IMG/VR virus record: IMGVR_UViG_3300029812_000105
Span: 1-41,044 of that record
Source of the DNA: a virus
Strand: one strand, 5' to 3'
Length of the DNA stretch: 41,044 nucleotides
Shown here: positions 16,204 through 24,673 of the stretch, piece after piece
How positions within the stretch are numbered: the first letter of the stretch is position 1
Layout: each line of letters starts with the position of its first letter
The notes under the pieces: generated by a model
The model's database searches: none
The model's input: the letters and a program-made list of their open reading frames with translations, nothing else
Told to the model about the DNA's origin: nothing
Position numbers and translations under genes: made by a program

Positions 16204-16231
16204 AAATTTCAATGAATGGGGGCCAATAATT

Positions 16232-16687
16232 ATGAGTGATTCAGTAAACGGGTATGGGACAACCCTGAAGGTGAGGAGCGCAACCGCTTCAACCAGTTCC
16301 TCGAATTACACATCGGTCGGTAATATCCAGAGTATTGACGGTCCGAACCAGGGCCGCAACTCGATTGATGTTTCGACGATGGAGAGCACGAGTCGATTTC
16401 GGGAGTTTCTGCCGGGGGCGTTAGACGCAGGCGAATTGACGTGCGAGATGAATTATGATGGTACGGCGGTGGGTACGGCAGATGCGATGAATACGCTGTA
16501 CGCATCGACGGCGACGAACTGGGAATGGACTATACAGTTTAACGACCATACTTCAACGCCGTCGAAATTCGCATCTATCGGGCATCTTACAGCGCTTGGT
16601 TTTGCGGTTCCGTCGTTTGACGACAAAGTTTCGCAGTCGTTAAGTTTGAAACTGACCGGTGTACCGACGTACGCGGACATTGGCTAA
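16232..16687 (+). CDS. major tail tube protein, second copy
   Basis: 151 aa, near-duplicate of the preceding gene; most of the difference lies in the first 35 residues (an insertion ATASTSSSNYTS) and the region around residue 100 (NTLYASTATNWEW). The same GGGG-type ribosome site precedes the ATG. Both reading frames are intact, so both products are probably made. They may copolymerise or one may be a minor tube or cap ring. Confidence 0.88.
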   Translation: MSDSVNGYGTTLKVRSATASTSSSNYTSVGNIQSIDGPNQGRNSIDVSTMESTSRFREFLPGALDAGELTCEMNYDGTAVGTADAMNTLYASTATNWEWTIQFNDHTSTPSKFASIGHLTALGFAVPSFDDKVSQSLSLKLTGVPTYADIG

Positions 16688-16716
16688 ACGAACTCTAATT
16701 AGTGAAAGGGGTTATA

Positions 16717-17097
16717 ATGAACCTGACGAAAAAGCAGATTCTCTCAGCTGATGATTTGCCGAAGGAAAAAGTTGAAGTGCCGCAATGGAGCGGTCACGTT
16801 TGGGTCCGAACATTGACCGGCGCGGAACGTGACAGATTTGAGCAAACGCTTTTGGACGGCAAGAATGTTAATATGGCCAACGTCCGCGCACGGCTTGTCG
16901 TATTGACGGCAATCGGCGACGACGACAAACGCATCTTCGACGATGCCGATGCACAGGCGCTCGGCGATAAATCGGCCTCCGCGCTGGACCGCATTTACGC
17001 CGTTGCACAACGATTGAACGGATTGACGGCGACGGATGTCGAGGACCTGGCAAAAAACTCCGGGACCGACCTGAGCGGCGATTCTATTTCCAGTTAG
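16717..17097 (+). CDS. tail assembly chaperone G
   Basis: 126 aa from ATG 16717, preceded by GTGAAAGGGG; the upstream in-frame GTG at 16702 is part of that ribosome site. MNLTKKQILSADDLPKEKVEVP, VWVRTLTGAERDRFEQ and the helical ALDRIYAVAQRLNGLTATDVEDLAKNSG end match the short tail assembly chaperones encoded between tube and tape-measure genes. Binds the tape measure and recruits tube subunits. Confidence 0.85.
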   Translation: MNLTKKQILSADDLPKEKVEVPQWSGHVWVRTLTGAERDRFEQTLLDGKNVNMANVRARLVVLTAIGDDDKRIFDDADAQALGDKSASALDRIYAVAQRLNGLTATDVEDLAKNSGTDLSGDSISS

Positions 17098-17378
17098 CGG
17101 CGTATCTCGGCAAAACGGTCGGTGAGCTTTTGTCAAATATCAGCAGTCGGGAATTGTCTGAATGGATGGCGTTTGCGCAGGTCGAGCCCTTCGGTGAAAA
17201 GCGGGCGGATTTACGCTCGGCGATTGTGGCCTGTACTTTTGCCAACGCCCATCGCGGCAAGAACCAGAAGGCGTTTAAGCCGGTGGATTTTATACCGCAA
17301 TTCGAGAGGCCGGAACCGCAAAGTTCTGAACAAATGAAAATGATGCTGCGTGCGCTTGCACAGAGGAATAAAAAATAA
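16717..17378 (+). CDS. tail assembly chaperone GT, made by -1 frameshift
   Basis: Ribosomes slipping back one base at 17052-17058 leave the G frame after codon 114 and continue at 17058 (CTC) in a frame that stays open to the stop at 17376-17378, adding 106 residues for a product of about 220 aa. The extension reads FYFQLAAYLGKTVGELLSNI then SSRELSEWMAFAQVEPFGE and KRADLRSAIVACTFANAHRG, typical of the T domain. An ATG at 17130 begins inside the conserved T region and would truncate it, so frameshifting is the better model. The stop overlaps the tape-measure ATG. Confidence 0.88.
17052..17058 (+). promoter_or_regulatory. programmed -1 ribosomal slippery site A_AAA_AAC
   Basis: In the G frame the codons are GCA AAA AAC, giving the heptamer A_AAA_AAC of the X_XXY_YYZ type. 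Slippage moves reading into the T frame, which is open across the junction. Lies 39 bases before the G stop. I see no convincing downstream stem-loop. Confidence 0.85.
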
Positions 17379-19576
17379 TGGCGACTATTAGTACGATAGC
17401 GGTCAACTTTGTCGCACGAACCAGGCTATTCGAGAAGAACGTGCGCCGCAGCAGAAACTCCCTCTACGGATTCCAAAAGACCGCGCACAAGATGCGCCAG
17501 ACGATGCGGACCTTATTCGTCGGCGGTACTATGGTCTACGGCCTGCGCAGGGTCGTCGGTGAATATGCGGCGTTTGAAAAGCAGATGGCGATGGTATCGA
17601 CAATGCTGGACAAGCAGACGATGCGCTATATGCCGCGTTATACCGCGGGCCTGCGGCGGATGGCAATAGAGTTCGGCGAAAGCACACAGACACTGAGCAA
17701 GGGTTTGTACGATATTTTATCCGCATCGGTTGCGCCTGAAAAAGCGATGCAAGTGCTTGCGGTATCGACAAAGGCGGCGAAGGCCGGCCTGACCGATACG
17801 GCGGTTGCCGCCGATGCTATCACCACCATACTCAATTCCTACGGCCTTGCGGCGGAAAAGGCAACCTATGTCTCGGACATTTTATTTGCGACGGTCAAAC
17901 GTGGCAAAACCACCTTCGGTGAGCTGGCCCCGAATATCGGCAAGGTCGCAGCCCTGGCGGCGGTTGCAGGTATGAGTCTCGAAGACCTCGGCGCGATGAT
18001 TGCCACGCTGACGCGGGCGGGTCTGCAAACCGAGCTTGCGATGACCGGTATTCGCTCAATCCTGAAGACCTTTATTGCCCCTGCGCGTGAATCGCGCGTT
18101 GCAGCCGAGGAACTTGGTCTTCAAATCGACGAAAATACGCTGAGCACGCTCGGCTATATCGGCGTTCTGCGAAAACTCAGCAAGGCAAACGCCGAGCAGC
18201 TTGCCGCCATTTTACCGAACATGCGGGGGTTGGTCGGCCTTGCGGCGGCGTTGAAACAGGTAGAAGGCGCAGCTAAAGACGTCGAGATGACACAGCGTGC
18301 CGCCGGTTCGATGCAGGAAGCCTACAATAAGATGGTCGATGATATGACCGAACACAGCATTGAACAGGCGAAGGAAGGTCTTAAAAGTCTTGCCACTAGT
18401 TTCGGTATGATACTTGCACCTGCCATTAGAGAAAGTTCTCAGGCAATGAGCACCTTTTCCCTGGCCTTGATGGAAGGGACGAAACAGTATTATGCATTAG
18501 CGAAGCTCCGTGCGGAAAGCCGTGCGCGGTTCTATGAGATATTGGATTTGACAACCAACATCGACGAACTTTATAGCGAGGAGCAACATTTTGCTAACAT
18601 TGCGAAAAGATACCGGGCGGATGCAAAAATTTACGAAGAGGCACTCCAGCTAATCGTTAAAGCAGAGACGAACGCGGCAACCGGTATTGCAGGATTGGCG
18701 AAAAGGACCGAAGCCGCCAAAATAGCAGACACATCCGGCCTCGAAACGATGATTGCTAAAATGCGAGACCTTGTTGGTCTTTCCGACAGCGTTTTCGATT
18801 CGAGCTCAATCATTCACTTCGCAGACAATATCGATAAGACGGGGGCAAAAGTCGCTGAGCTGGCAGACCAGTTCCGTTTGGCGCTGGCAATGAAGAAAAA
18901 GGCGATGAGTCCGGATGTGCTGGCTGGGTTTGAACGGCAATTGCAACAGATTCTGAATATAGAAAAGTTGCGACCGTTCACGGAGAAGTTTTCCGAAATC
19001 TGGGATGATTTGCACCGGCAGGTTAAGAATTTCGGTTTAGGTCCGCTTGAGATTGTCATTAGACAAATGAATGAGATGTCGCGCGCCGCAAGCGAGACCG
19101 GCGCCGGCGGACTGGAGGAATTTAATAGAAACGTAGCTGAAACAATGGAATTGGCCCAGCGGCTTCAGACATTGCAAATGCAGACCACGCTGGCCGAGCA
19201 GGGCAAACAAGTGTGGCGGGAAACCCGGACGGAGCTGGAACGGTACAACAAGCGCATCGAGGAGCTCGGCAAGTTGCTGGAAGGTAAATATATTGATAAA
19301 GATACGTATAGCAGGGCCTACAAGCAGGCCCGCGAGGAGCTGGAAAAGACCGCCGGCGTTATGAAAAACATCCAGGACATCGGCCGGGCGCAAGACATTG
19401 GCCGGTCCCGCGAGTTCAGGCCGTCGCTAATTTCTCCGCTTGGCCTTGTGCCGGATATTGAGATGACACTGAGTCTTAAAAACAAGAACCAGACAAGTGA
19501 ACTCCAATTACACACCAGGCAGAATGAAAGACAAATATCGCTTCTTGAAAGATTGGCAGACCAGCAATGGCAGTAA
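17378..19576 (+). CDS. tail tape measure protein (TP901 type)
   Basis: 732 aa, the longest gene of the window. The N-terminal 330 residues match the TP901 core: TRLFEKNVRRSRNSLYGFQK, YGLRRVVGEYAAFEKQMAMV, GESTQTLSKGLYDILSASV, AVAADAITTILNSYGL, GKTTFGELAPNIGKVAALAA, MSLEDLGAMIATLTRAG. The rest is predominantly helical and coiled coil. Hydrophobic segments are limited, so it is a soluble scaffold that sets tail length; by analogy with lambda, 732 residues suggest a tail of roughly 110 nm. Start overlaps the GT stop, and the 3' end overlaps the next gene by 10 bases. Confidence 0.94.
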   Translation: MATISTIAVNFVARTRLFEKNVRRSRNSLYGFQKTAHKMRQTMRTLFVGGTMVYGLRRVVGEYAAFEKQMAMVSTMLDKQTMRYMPRYTAGLRRMAIEFGESTQTLSKGLYDILSASVAPEKAMQVLAVSTKAAKAGLTDTAVAADAITTILNSYGLAAEKATYVSDILFATVKRGKTTFGELAPNIGKVAALAAVAGMSLEDLGAMIATLTRAGLQTELAMTGIRSILKTFIAPARESRVAAEELGLQIDENTLSTLGYIGVLRKLSKANAEQLAAILPNMRGLVGLAAALKQVEGAAKDVEMTQRAAGSMQEAYNKMVDDMTEHSIEQAKEGLKSLATSFGMILAPAIRESSQAMSTFSLALMEGTKQYYALAKLRAESRARFYEILDLTTNIDELYSEEQHFANIAKRYRADAKIYEEALQLIVKAETNAATGIAGLAKRTEAAKIADTSGLETMIAKMRDLVGLSDSVFDSSSIIHFADNIDKTGAKVAELADQFRLALAMKKKAMSPDVLAGFERQLQQILNIEKLRPFTEKFSEIWDDLHRQVKNFGLGPLEIVIRQMNEMSRAASETGAGGLEEFNRNVAETMELAQRLQTLQMQTTLAEQGKQVWRETRTELERYNKRIEELGKLLEGKYIDKDTYSRAYKQAREELEKTAGVMKNIQDIGRAQDIGRSREFRPSLISPLGLVPDIEMTLSLKNKNQTSELQLHTRQNERQISLLERLADQQWQ

Positions 19577-20334
19577 AATTAGATATAATCGATGGCAATA
19601 GGGGCAGACTTGACCATATCGGCTGGGAATTTGAGCGTATCGCAACCGTAACCGGATTGACCGGCGACGGACACGCAAAGATTTATGCGGCATCGACGGT
19701 AAGTGGTATGCCAATACTGGGGGCGCTGCATCCGTCCGTTCCGTATTGCTATTTAATGGAAAAAAATGCCGAGTCAATTGATTCTGAGACGGTGCGGTTT
19801 CGATTACTTTACCGGACTTCGCGGAGACTGATGGATACCATTGAGGTTGGAGGTACGCTCAGCCAGGGCGAAACCAACCTTGATATCAACGGCAATGTGA
19901 TGATAACGACTTATACTTATCCCACCGACCATCCTATTGAAAATTATCGGGGTTTGCAAAAAGCTCAGTCCGAAATAGTCAGTAAACTTCTTCCCGAACA
20001 TAGTATTGTCATTAGTAGGCTGGAGTTTGCAAATCCTTCGCCGCGGGCCAAGGATTATGTGGGTATGGTAAACGATGGTGCCTGGTCGCTTGATATGTCG
20101 GCGGCGCCGCGAACCTGGTTATGTACTGGCATTGTTGGCCGCAGCCCTGATAACGGCGTGACATATACAGTGACTTACAGCTTCCAATATCGCGGGGACA
20201 CCTGGGATGTCAGCATCCTTCATACGGACCCGGCGACGGGCAAGCCGCCTTCCGAGGCGGGCGACCCAAGCGACACAGTTCTCAATACTTACCAAATATA
20301 CCCGGTGCGAAACTTCAACAATCTCGGACTCTAA
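19567..20334 (+). CDS. probable distal tail / baseplate protein
   Basis: 255 aa, beginning inside the tape-measure 3' end. Segments such as PILGALHPSVPYCYLMEKNA, RFRLLYRTSRRLMDTIEVGG, VTYTVTYSFQYRGDTWDVSI and NTYQIYPVRNFNNLGL are beta-rich. Genes directly after the tape measure encode distal-tail or hub proteins, which is the basis for this call; I do not recognise the family. Confidence 0.6.
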   Translation: MAVKLDIIDGNRGRLDHIGWEFERIATVTGLTGDGHAKIYAASTVSGMPILGALHPSVPYCYLMEKNAESIDSETVRFRLLYRTSRRLMDTIEVGGTLSQGETNLDINGNVMITTYTYPTDHPIENYRGLQKAQSEIVSKLLPEHSIVISRLEFANPSPRAKDYVGMVNDGAWSLDMSAAPRTWLCTGIVGRSPDNGVTYTVTYSFQYRGDTWDVSILHTDPATGKPPSEAGDPSDTVLNTYQIYPVRNFNNLGL

Positions 20335-20337
20335 ATA

Positions 20338-21690
20338 ATGCTGCAATATCTAACACACGGCGCAACACCTGTTGTTTCAAAAGTCAATGAAATCATCGAC
20401 CAGTTAAACCGTCTATCCAGCCCGCTCGGTTCGGCGGGCGTCCAGCTTAACCAGACGCTTCTCGGCAGGGGTCTTGCCGTTAGTCCTGCACAACTCAATC
20501 CGCGCTGGCCGAAACTCGGTTTTGGAGGCAGTACCGGTGTAACGCCCATTGCTTGGTACCTGTTCAATCACAACGCAAAGGACGCCTCCGGCAACGACCG
20601 CGATGGCACATTCGGCGGCGATATGAACGCCGACAAAGATGTGGCCCAGTTCGACGGCAGCGATGATTACGTCGATTGCGGCGCGGATTTTCTCGGCACA
20701 GGCGCAATTAGTATAAGTTTCTGGCACAATCCCTTGTGTGCCGGCGGAGAATATATCTTTGACAATGGCCAGTTTCAGGTCAAAATCGCCGCGTCGCCGT
20801 TTGCAGAAATCACCGTATCGTCGGATGGCGGCACTACAGTAGCCAGCGCAACTTTGAGTTTTACTAACAAAGAGTGGCAGCACTTCGCTATCACCCGCGC
20901 TGCCGACGGCAAGGTTTCGACCTGGCTAAATGATGTGCTCAAAATTGACGATGTTTCATCGGGCACGCCCGGCGACCCCGGCTCAAATCATCTGCGCATA
21001 GGTTCCAGCTTGGGTGGGGCCTCGTTTTATGAGGGCTTGATGCACGATGTGCGCATTTATGGCGAGGTTATCACCGAGGAAAAACGCTTAGAACTATACG
21101 AGGTAGGCAATAAGCGATACTTGTGGGGCGATAATATAATTAAGACTGCCACGCTTTTTCGCGTAAATGACGTGGCAACGGGCGACGGCGTTTACAACTG
21201 CCATCCCTGCCTGATTGATGCGAGCGACTGGGCCGATACGGACGGGGCCGACCGCTTCGCAAATTACGGCAGCACGGTCGAGGTTCTGAATCTGCTCGAA
21301 GGCTACGTCGAGTCTGATTATACTCGCGGCCTCGCGCGGTACGATAAAATGTACGCCTGGCTGGCTCTGGACGATGAGGGCAATATGCGCTGGGTCGGTT
21401 ATCCGCTTGTGCCATCGCCGAGGATGTTCCGGACTACCGAGGCGGCGACGGCCAATGACCACATTACCTGCAATGCTATAACGTACAGCGGGGGCGAAGC
21501 CGGCTCTCTTGATATACTTTACAACGTCGAGGTCTATGCTAAAATTTGCAACGGCACCGCTTTGAACGCCGCCGCCCCGCGTCTGGCAAGCGGCGACTAT
21601 CTTTTCGCCCATCACGAACGCGGCAAGTGGTGGTGTACAACGGTATTTGATACCGATACAGAAGATTGTGATTGTTATACGGCCCCCTAA
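20338..21690 (+). CDS. tail protein with LamG/concanavalin-like domain
   Basis: 450 aa. Residues about 66-260 form a LamG-type jelly roll: AWYLFNHNAKDASGNDRDGT, VAQFDGSDDYVDCG, ISISFWHNP, EWQHFAITRAADGKVSTWLN, and GLMHDVRIYGEVITEEKRLE. Such domains usually bind glycans or proteins, so this is a strong candidate receptor-binding or tail-tip adhesin. The N-terminal 65 residues presumably attach to the tail and the C-terminal 190 are Cys-containing and end in a DTDTEDCDCYTAP tail. Located where lambda-like phages keep tip genes. Confidence 0.78.
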   Translation: MLQYLTHGATPVVSKVNEIIDQLNRLSSPLGSAGVQLNQTLLGRGLAVSPAQLNPRWPKLGFGGSTGVTPIAWYLFNHNAKDASGNDRDGTFGGDMNADKDVAQFDGSDDYVDCGADFLGTGAISISFWHNPLCAGGEYIFDNGQFQVKIAASPFAEITVSSDGGTTVASATLSFTNKEWQHFAITRAADGKVSTWLNDVLKIDDVSSGTPGDPGSNHLRIGSSLGGASFYEGLMHDVRIYGEVITEEKRLELYEVGNKRYLWGDNIIKTATLFRVNDVATGDGVYNCHPCLIDASDWADTDGADRFANYGSTVEVLNLLEGYVESDYTRGLARYDKMYAWLALDDEGNMRWVGYPLVPSPRMFRTTEAATANDHITCNAITYSGGEAGSLDILYNVEVYAKICNGTALNAAAPRLASGDYLFAHHERGKWWCTTVFDTDTEDCDCYTAP

Positions 21691-21692
21691 TT

Positions 21693-22244
21693 ATGAGCGC
21701 AGTAGGCCCATTACAACGCGACCCGGTTACGGGGAAACTAATGCGTGACCCCGTTACTAATAAGTTGATGCGAATGACCTGTCATCAGTGCGGCAGATAT
21801 ACGATTACATTTTCAGGCGTAAGTGAATGTGACCTGTCCGACCCATGTAATCTCAATGAAGATTTAGACGGTTGGCCCAGCGACCTAAACACAACTTTTA
21901 TCTTAACGTATGATGGTGACACGGGTGGCTGGCAGCACGAATGGTCTGCTTCAGCCGGCGGATGGTGCATTTGTTTGACCTGTGATGTATCGTCAAAAAC
22001 ATTACGCCTTTATGCAGGATATACTTGCGGGACAATAGGTTGTACGAATGATATTGCGATTGCGTTTGGCGCTAATTATTTTTCCATTGCCGGCGGTGTT
22101 GTAAACAACAAAATAACATCCGGTGATTGCTGTACTACGGAAGGCGGTAATACTGGTTGCGAGATTGCCAATTGCGGCGGTGATGCAAGCGCTACTGGTT
22201 ATAGTGGCACCGCAAGTATTGTATGGGATAATACCGGGTGTTGA
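21693..22244 (+). CDS. Cys-rich protein of unknown function
   Basis: 183 aa with 14 Cys, spread as CHQC, SECDLSDPC, WCICLTC, YTCGTIGC, DCC, GC and NC. The N-terminus repeats RDPVTGKLM / RDPVTNKLM. The composition (Gly, Thr, Ser, Cys, aromatic) suggests a disulfide-stabilised extracellular or virion-surface beta protein. ATG 21693 is preferred over the TTG at 21672 inside the preceding gene. Possibly a tail-tip partner of the LamG protein. Confidence 0.65.
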   Translation: MSAVGPLQRDPVTGKLMRDPVTNKLMRMTCHQCGRYTITFSGVSECDLSDPCNLNEDLDGWPSDLNTTFILTYDGDTGGWQHEWSASAGGWCICLTCDVSSKTLRLYAGYTCGTIGCTNDIAIAFGANYFSIAGGVVNNKITSGDCCTTEGGNTGCEIANCGGDASATGYSGTASIVWDNTGC

Positions 22245-22246
22245 TT

Positions 22247-22615
22247 ATGGGTTGTTGTGGCAAAAAGATAAAAAGTATAGTAACTGGTTACGGGCTTTTG
22301 GCGATTGATAAAGTGCTTAACGAGGCTTTTGTTCTTCCGCGAAATTCAACGGTCATTGCTCAAAATCGGTTGGTAATATGCTTTAAATGCCCGGAGGCAA
22401 CTTGGCTAAAACCGACCGAATATATTCGTTTCGTTACAGAACATGGTCGGGATATAATTAAGCATTTTGATGACTTAGAAAAATTGCCGAGACTCCCGCA
22501 TGGTAATTATGATACTGGAAAGCAGTTATTTTGCTCAATCTGCAAGTGCTATGTACCAGCCAAAGTCAGGGTTGAGAGTGAAAAATGCCCGAAAGGAAAA
22601 TGGAATGACAGCTAA
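22247..22615 (+). CDS. small Cys-containing, zinc-binding-like protein
   Basis: 122 aa starting MGCCGKKIK, with later CFKCPE, CSICKC and KCPKGK. The two CxxC pairs suggest a zinc site. ATG 22247 lies 2 bases after the previous stop. No family recognised; position after the tail genes fits a late accessory. Confidence 0.55.
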   Translation: MGCCGKKIKSIVTGYGLLAIDKVLNEAFVLPRNSTVIAQNRLVICFKCPEATWLKPTEYIRFVTEHGRDIIKHFDDLEKLPRLPHGNYDTGKQLFCSICKCYVPAKVRVESEKCPKGKWNDS

Positions 22616-22640
22616 CAGCGGACTGAAAACGGAGTAAACC

Positions 22641-22919
22641 ATGGACGCGAAAACAGCAATTTACATTATGATAGGCATTTTCACAGCAATTATCGGGGTT
22701 TACATTTTCCTGTTCAAGCATATCGGCAACGGCAAGCACCCGGATTCCAACAAGGTCGTCTATAAAGATGTGTTCGAGTCTGAGATTGGTAGGATTGACG
22801 ACTGTGTGGAGGGGACTATCAACAATCTCAACCGCCGCATAGACGAACTTCGAGCGGACGTTAAAACGGGATTCGCAGACGTTAAGGAATTTATAAGAAA
22901 TGGACGCCAAACCAGTTGA
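22641..22919 (+). CDS. membrane-anchored coiled-coil protein
   Basis: 92 aa: one transmembrane helix (about 6-26, IYIMIGIFTAIIGVYIFLF) followed by a heptad-rich helix (EIGRIDDCVEGTINNLNRRI, then ELRADVKTGF). A single N-terminal anchor plus coil resembles phage lysis accessory (spanin-like) or superinfection-related proteins. The 3' end overlaps the next gene by 20 bases. Confidence 0.55.
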   Translation: MDAKTAIYIMIGIFTAIIGVYIFLFKHIGNGKHPDSNKVVYKDVFESEIGRIDDCVEGTINNLNRRIDELRADVKTGFADVKEFIRNGRQTS

Positions 22920-23088
22920 AGATATTTGGGGGGACGGCGAACCCGAAAAGCCCAACGGGCTTGGTTTTTATCGCTGCAAGAACCACCCTGAGCACATCGG
23001 CGTTGTGGATTTAGGGCTGGATGCCCCGAACCGCTACCCCTGCCGGGAATGCTACAAAATCATCCTGCAAAACCGCCTCAAAAAGTAG
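22900..23088 (+). CDS. small zinc-finger-like protein
   Basis: 62 aa with CKNHPEH and CREC, a possible Cys/His zinc site in the last two-thirds. It starts inside the preceding gene. Directly downstream is a strong promoter, so this gene probably ends the late operon. Function unknown. Confidence 0.5.
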   Translation: MDAKPVEDIWGDGEPEKPNGLGFYRCKNHPEHIGVVDLGLDAPNRYPCRECYKIILQNRLKK

Positions 23089-23129
23089 AAACTCGCCCAT
23101 TTATAACGCCTGTCCCGGCAATTTTTCCC

Positions 23130-23157
23130 TTGACAGACCAAAGGCTTCTGCTATAAT
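23130..23157 (+). promoter_or_regulatory. perfect sigma70 promoter
   Basis: -35 TTGACA (23130-23135) and -10 TATAAT (23152-23157), both full consensus, 16-bp spacing. Predicted start of transcription is near 23164, which coincides with the first ATG of the prepilin-like gene (23165), so the mRNA would be leaderless or nearly so. Confidence 0.8.
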
Positions 23158-23164
23158 TAGTAAT

Positions 23165-23944
23165 ATGATGAAAACAAAACACGGCATTTCACTTATCGAG
23201 ACGATAATTGTCGTCGCGGGCGTGGCGCTGCTTGCTTATCTGGCCGTACCCGCCAGCCGTGCGCTGATGCGGTCGTTTGACTCGCCGGCCAGTGTAAAGA
23301 CCCTGATAAGCGGTGCGATGGCTTCTGCCCGGGCCATCGCCGCGAGAGAGCATCACTATGCCGGAATACGATTCCAGAAAGTTTTTGACTATGAAAATCC
23401 TATTAAGACGGCGCAATACATGATATTTATTGTTCACGACCCGAACCTGGCGCCTCCAACGCCTCCAGGACAGGAAGATTTCAGATTGTTCTGTCGCGCT
23501 GTCGATGGTATTGAGCCTATCAGACTGCCCGATTCGGTCGGTGTGATGGATGTCAGCGATATCAGTGAGGTATCAGGTGAGGAGAACGTAGCCGTGAACG
23601 GTCCGTTCGAGAACGCTACTACGTTTTCTATTCTCTTTTCACCTGCGGGAAAATTGGTTCGCCATACAGTAAATGTTCAGCGAGCAGACATCAACGATGT
23701 AGTGTTTAACGGATTTCGTGCCGTGCGTGATGGAGATGCAATGTTTTTCGAGGACGGGTTCTTACCGCCGCCGTATCAGCCGAATGACGAAATGAGTCGT
23801 GCGAGTTTTGTTATCTACGACAGCAGACGATTTGAGCAGTTACATCAGCAGGGCCGGACATATTCTGGATATCTTCAAGAATTCATTCGCCGCGAAACGA
23901 TTTATATCAATCGTTACATGGGAACGATGATTTCAAGGGACTAA
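23165..23944 (+). CDS. prepilin-like protein with N-methylation segment
   Basis: 259 aa. Residues 7-30 (GISLIETIIVVAGVALLAYLA) match the type IV pilin / type II secretion pseudopilin leader: cleavage after Gly7, Glu at mature position 5, then a hydrophobic helix, followed by a globular domain of GspH-like size. Pseudopilins build periplasmic filaments. The gene has its own consensus promoter, and no Shine-Dalgarno. I place the start at ATG 23165 (or 23168) because the pilin leader needs it. It is not a phage structural family and is most likely a host-derived moron expressed in the lysogen. Confidence 0.75.
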   Translation: MMKTKHGISLIETIIVVAGVALLAYLAVPASRALMRSFDSPASVKTLISGAMASARAIAAREHHYAGIRFQKVFDYENPIKTAQYMIFIVHDPNLAPPTPPGQEDFRLFCRAVDGIEPIRLPDSVGVMDVSDISEVSGEENVAVNGPFENATTFSILFSPAGKLVRHTVNVQRADINDVVFNGFRAVRDGDAMFFEDGFLPPPYQPNDEMSRASFVIYDSRRFEQLHQQGRTYSGYLQEFIRRETIYINRYMGTMISRD

Positions 23945-23951
23945 TAGGGTT

Positions 23952-24407
23952 ATGAAAGTAACGTCCGAAAAAGGTGTCGTTTTTTCTCTGACCGACCCCA
24001 AAAAATCAAGCCCCATAGCAATAGTTTTTTTATTGCTCGGCCTTGTGCTTATCTTTTACATTTATAAGCATGACAAATCGGACGGCTGGGCTAAAATCAC
24101 TAAGTCCCATGTCTCGGTTTCGACCCAGTGGTTTCAAGGTGGAACCCTTCATGGCGCTACTATAGTGCAATGGAAAAGAGCATCTCATCAGAACAAGCTT
24201 GCGACTGCTGGTGATTGGTTGGCCGGGACTATATGGAAGGGACATCTCAATTCACCCGATGACTTTGATAAGCTTAGGTTGATGGCGAGAATATTGGTCA
24301 GCGGAATCGATATCGTAATAGCTGAAATGCAGGGTGCGTATGCAGACGAAGATGTCGCCCTCCTCGCGGCAATAATCATCACTCAGAGTGACGATTTGGG
24401 ACCATAA
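23952..24407 (+). CDS. membrane-anchored protein of unknown function
   Basis: 151 aa with one transmembrane helix at about 21-38 (PIAIVFLLLGLVLIFYIY) and a mostly hydrophilic remainder. It starts 7 bases after the prepilin-like gene stop, so it probably shares that promoter and may be a partner in the same envelope function. No family recognised. Confidence 0.55.
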   Translation: MKVTSEKGVVFSLTDPKKSSPIAIVFLLLGLVLIFYIYKHDKSDGWAKITKSHVSVSTQWFQGGTLHGATIVQWKRASHQNKLATAGDWLAGTIWKGHLNSPDDFDKLRLMARILVSGIDIVIAEMQGAYADEDVALLAAIIITQSDDLGP

Positions 24408-24520
24408 AAAATAAAAGGTCGTTTTTTCTTGACATCTTTTCATTGGTTTTTTTCATTTGCCAACAGTCTTTTTTTTAACCCGCCGTAGACATCGCCACAA
24501 AATATGAAACCACCTGGCAC
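24408..24520. other. non-coding stretch at the end of the moron unit
   Basis: AT-rich, with several T-runs after 24425 (TTTTTT, TTTTTTT and longer). A weak GACC...GGTC stem before the first T-run could end transcription from the left. No gene seen. Together with 24543-24632 it forms the left part of the control region. Confidence 0.4.
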
Positions 24521-24542
24521 AAAAGGGCCTAAAACGAGGCCC
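24521..24542 (-). terminator. minus-strand terminator
   Basis: GGGCCT (24525-24530) and AGGCCC (24537-24542) pair around AAAACG; on the minus strand the stem is followed by TTTT (24524-24521). It is suitably placed to end a leftward transcript from the gene at 24831-25088. Confidence 0.55.
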
Positions 24543-24632
24543 GCGACCAAATACATCGTTTAATTCATCGTCTCCCGCCCGTGCCCAAAGAGGGTTAATG
24601 TGAAACATCTGATAATCCTTTTCTATTTTTCC

Positions 24633-24660
24633 TTGCTATCTTGTTGCCACCTGCTATAAT
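24633..24660 (+). promoter_or_regulatory. sigma70-like promoter
   Basis: -35 TTGCTA (24633-24638), 16-bp spacer, -10 TATAAT (24655-24660). Same spacing as the promoters at 23130 and 25178. Transcripts would begin near 24667 and carry the hairpin leader at 24674-24706. Confidence 0.6.
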
Positions 24661-24673
24661 TCTACCTTATAAG

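Noticed and set aside
17122-17378. Independent gene for the tail chaperone T domain from 17122 or 17130
   Set aside because: These starts truncate conserved T residues encoded from 17058, and a slippery site is in the correct phase; a frameshift product explains the data better.
23021-23164. Extended N-terminus of the prepilin-like ORF from 23021
   Set aside because: The upstream part overlaps the preceding gene and the promoter and would bury the pilin leader, which must be near the N-terminus.
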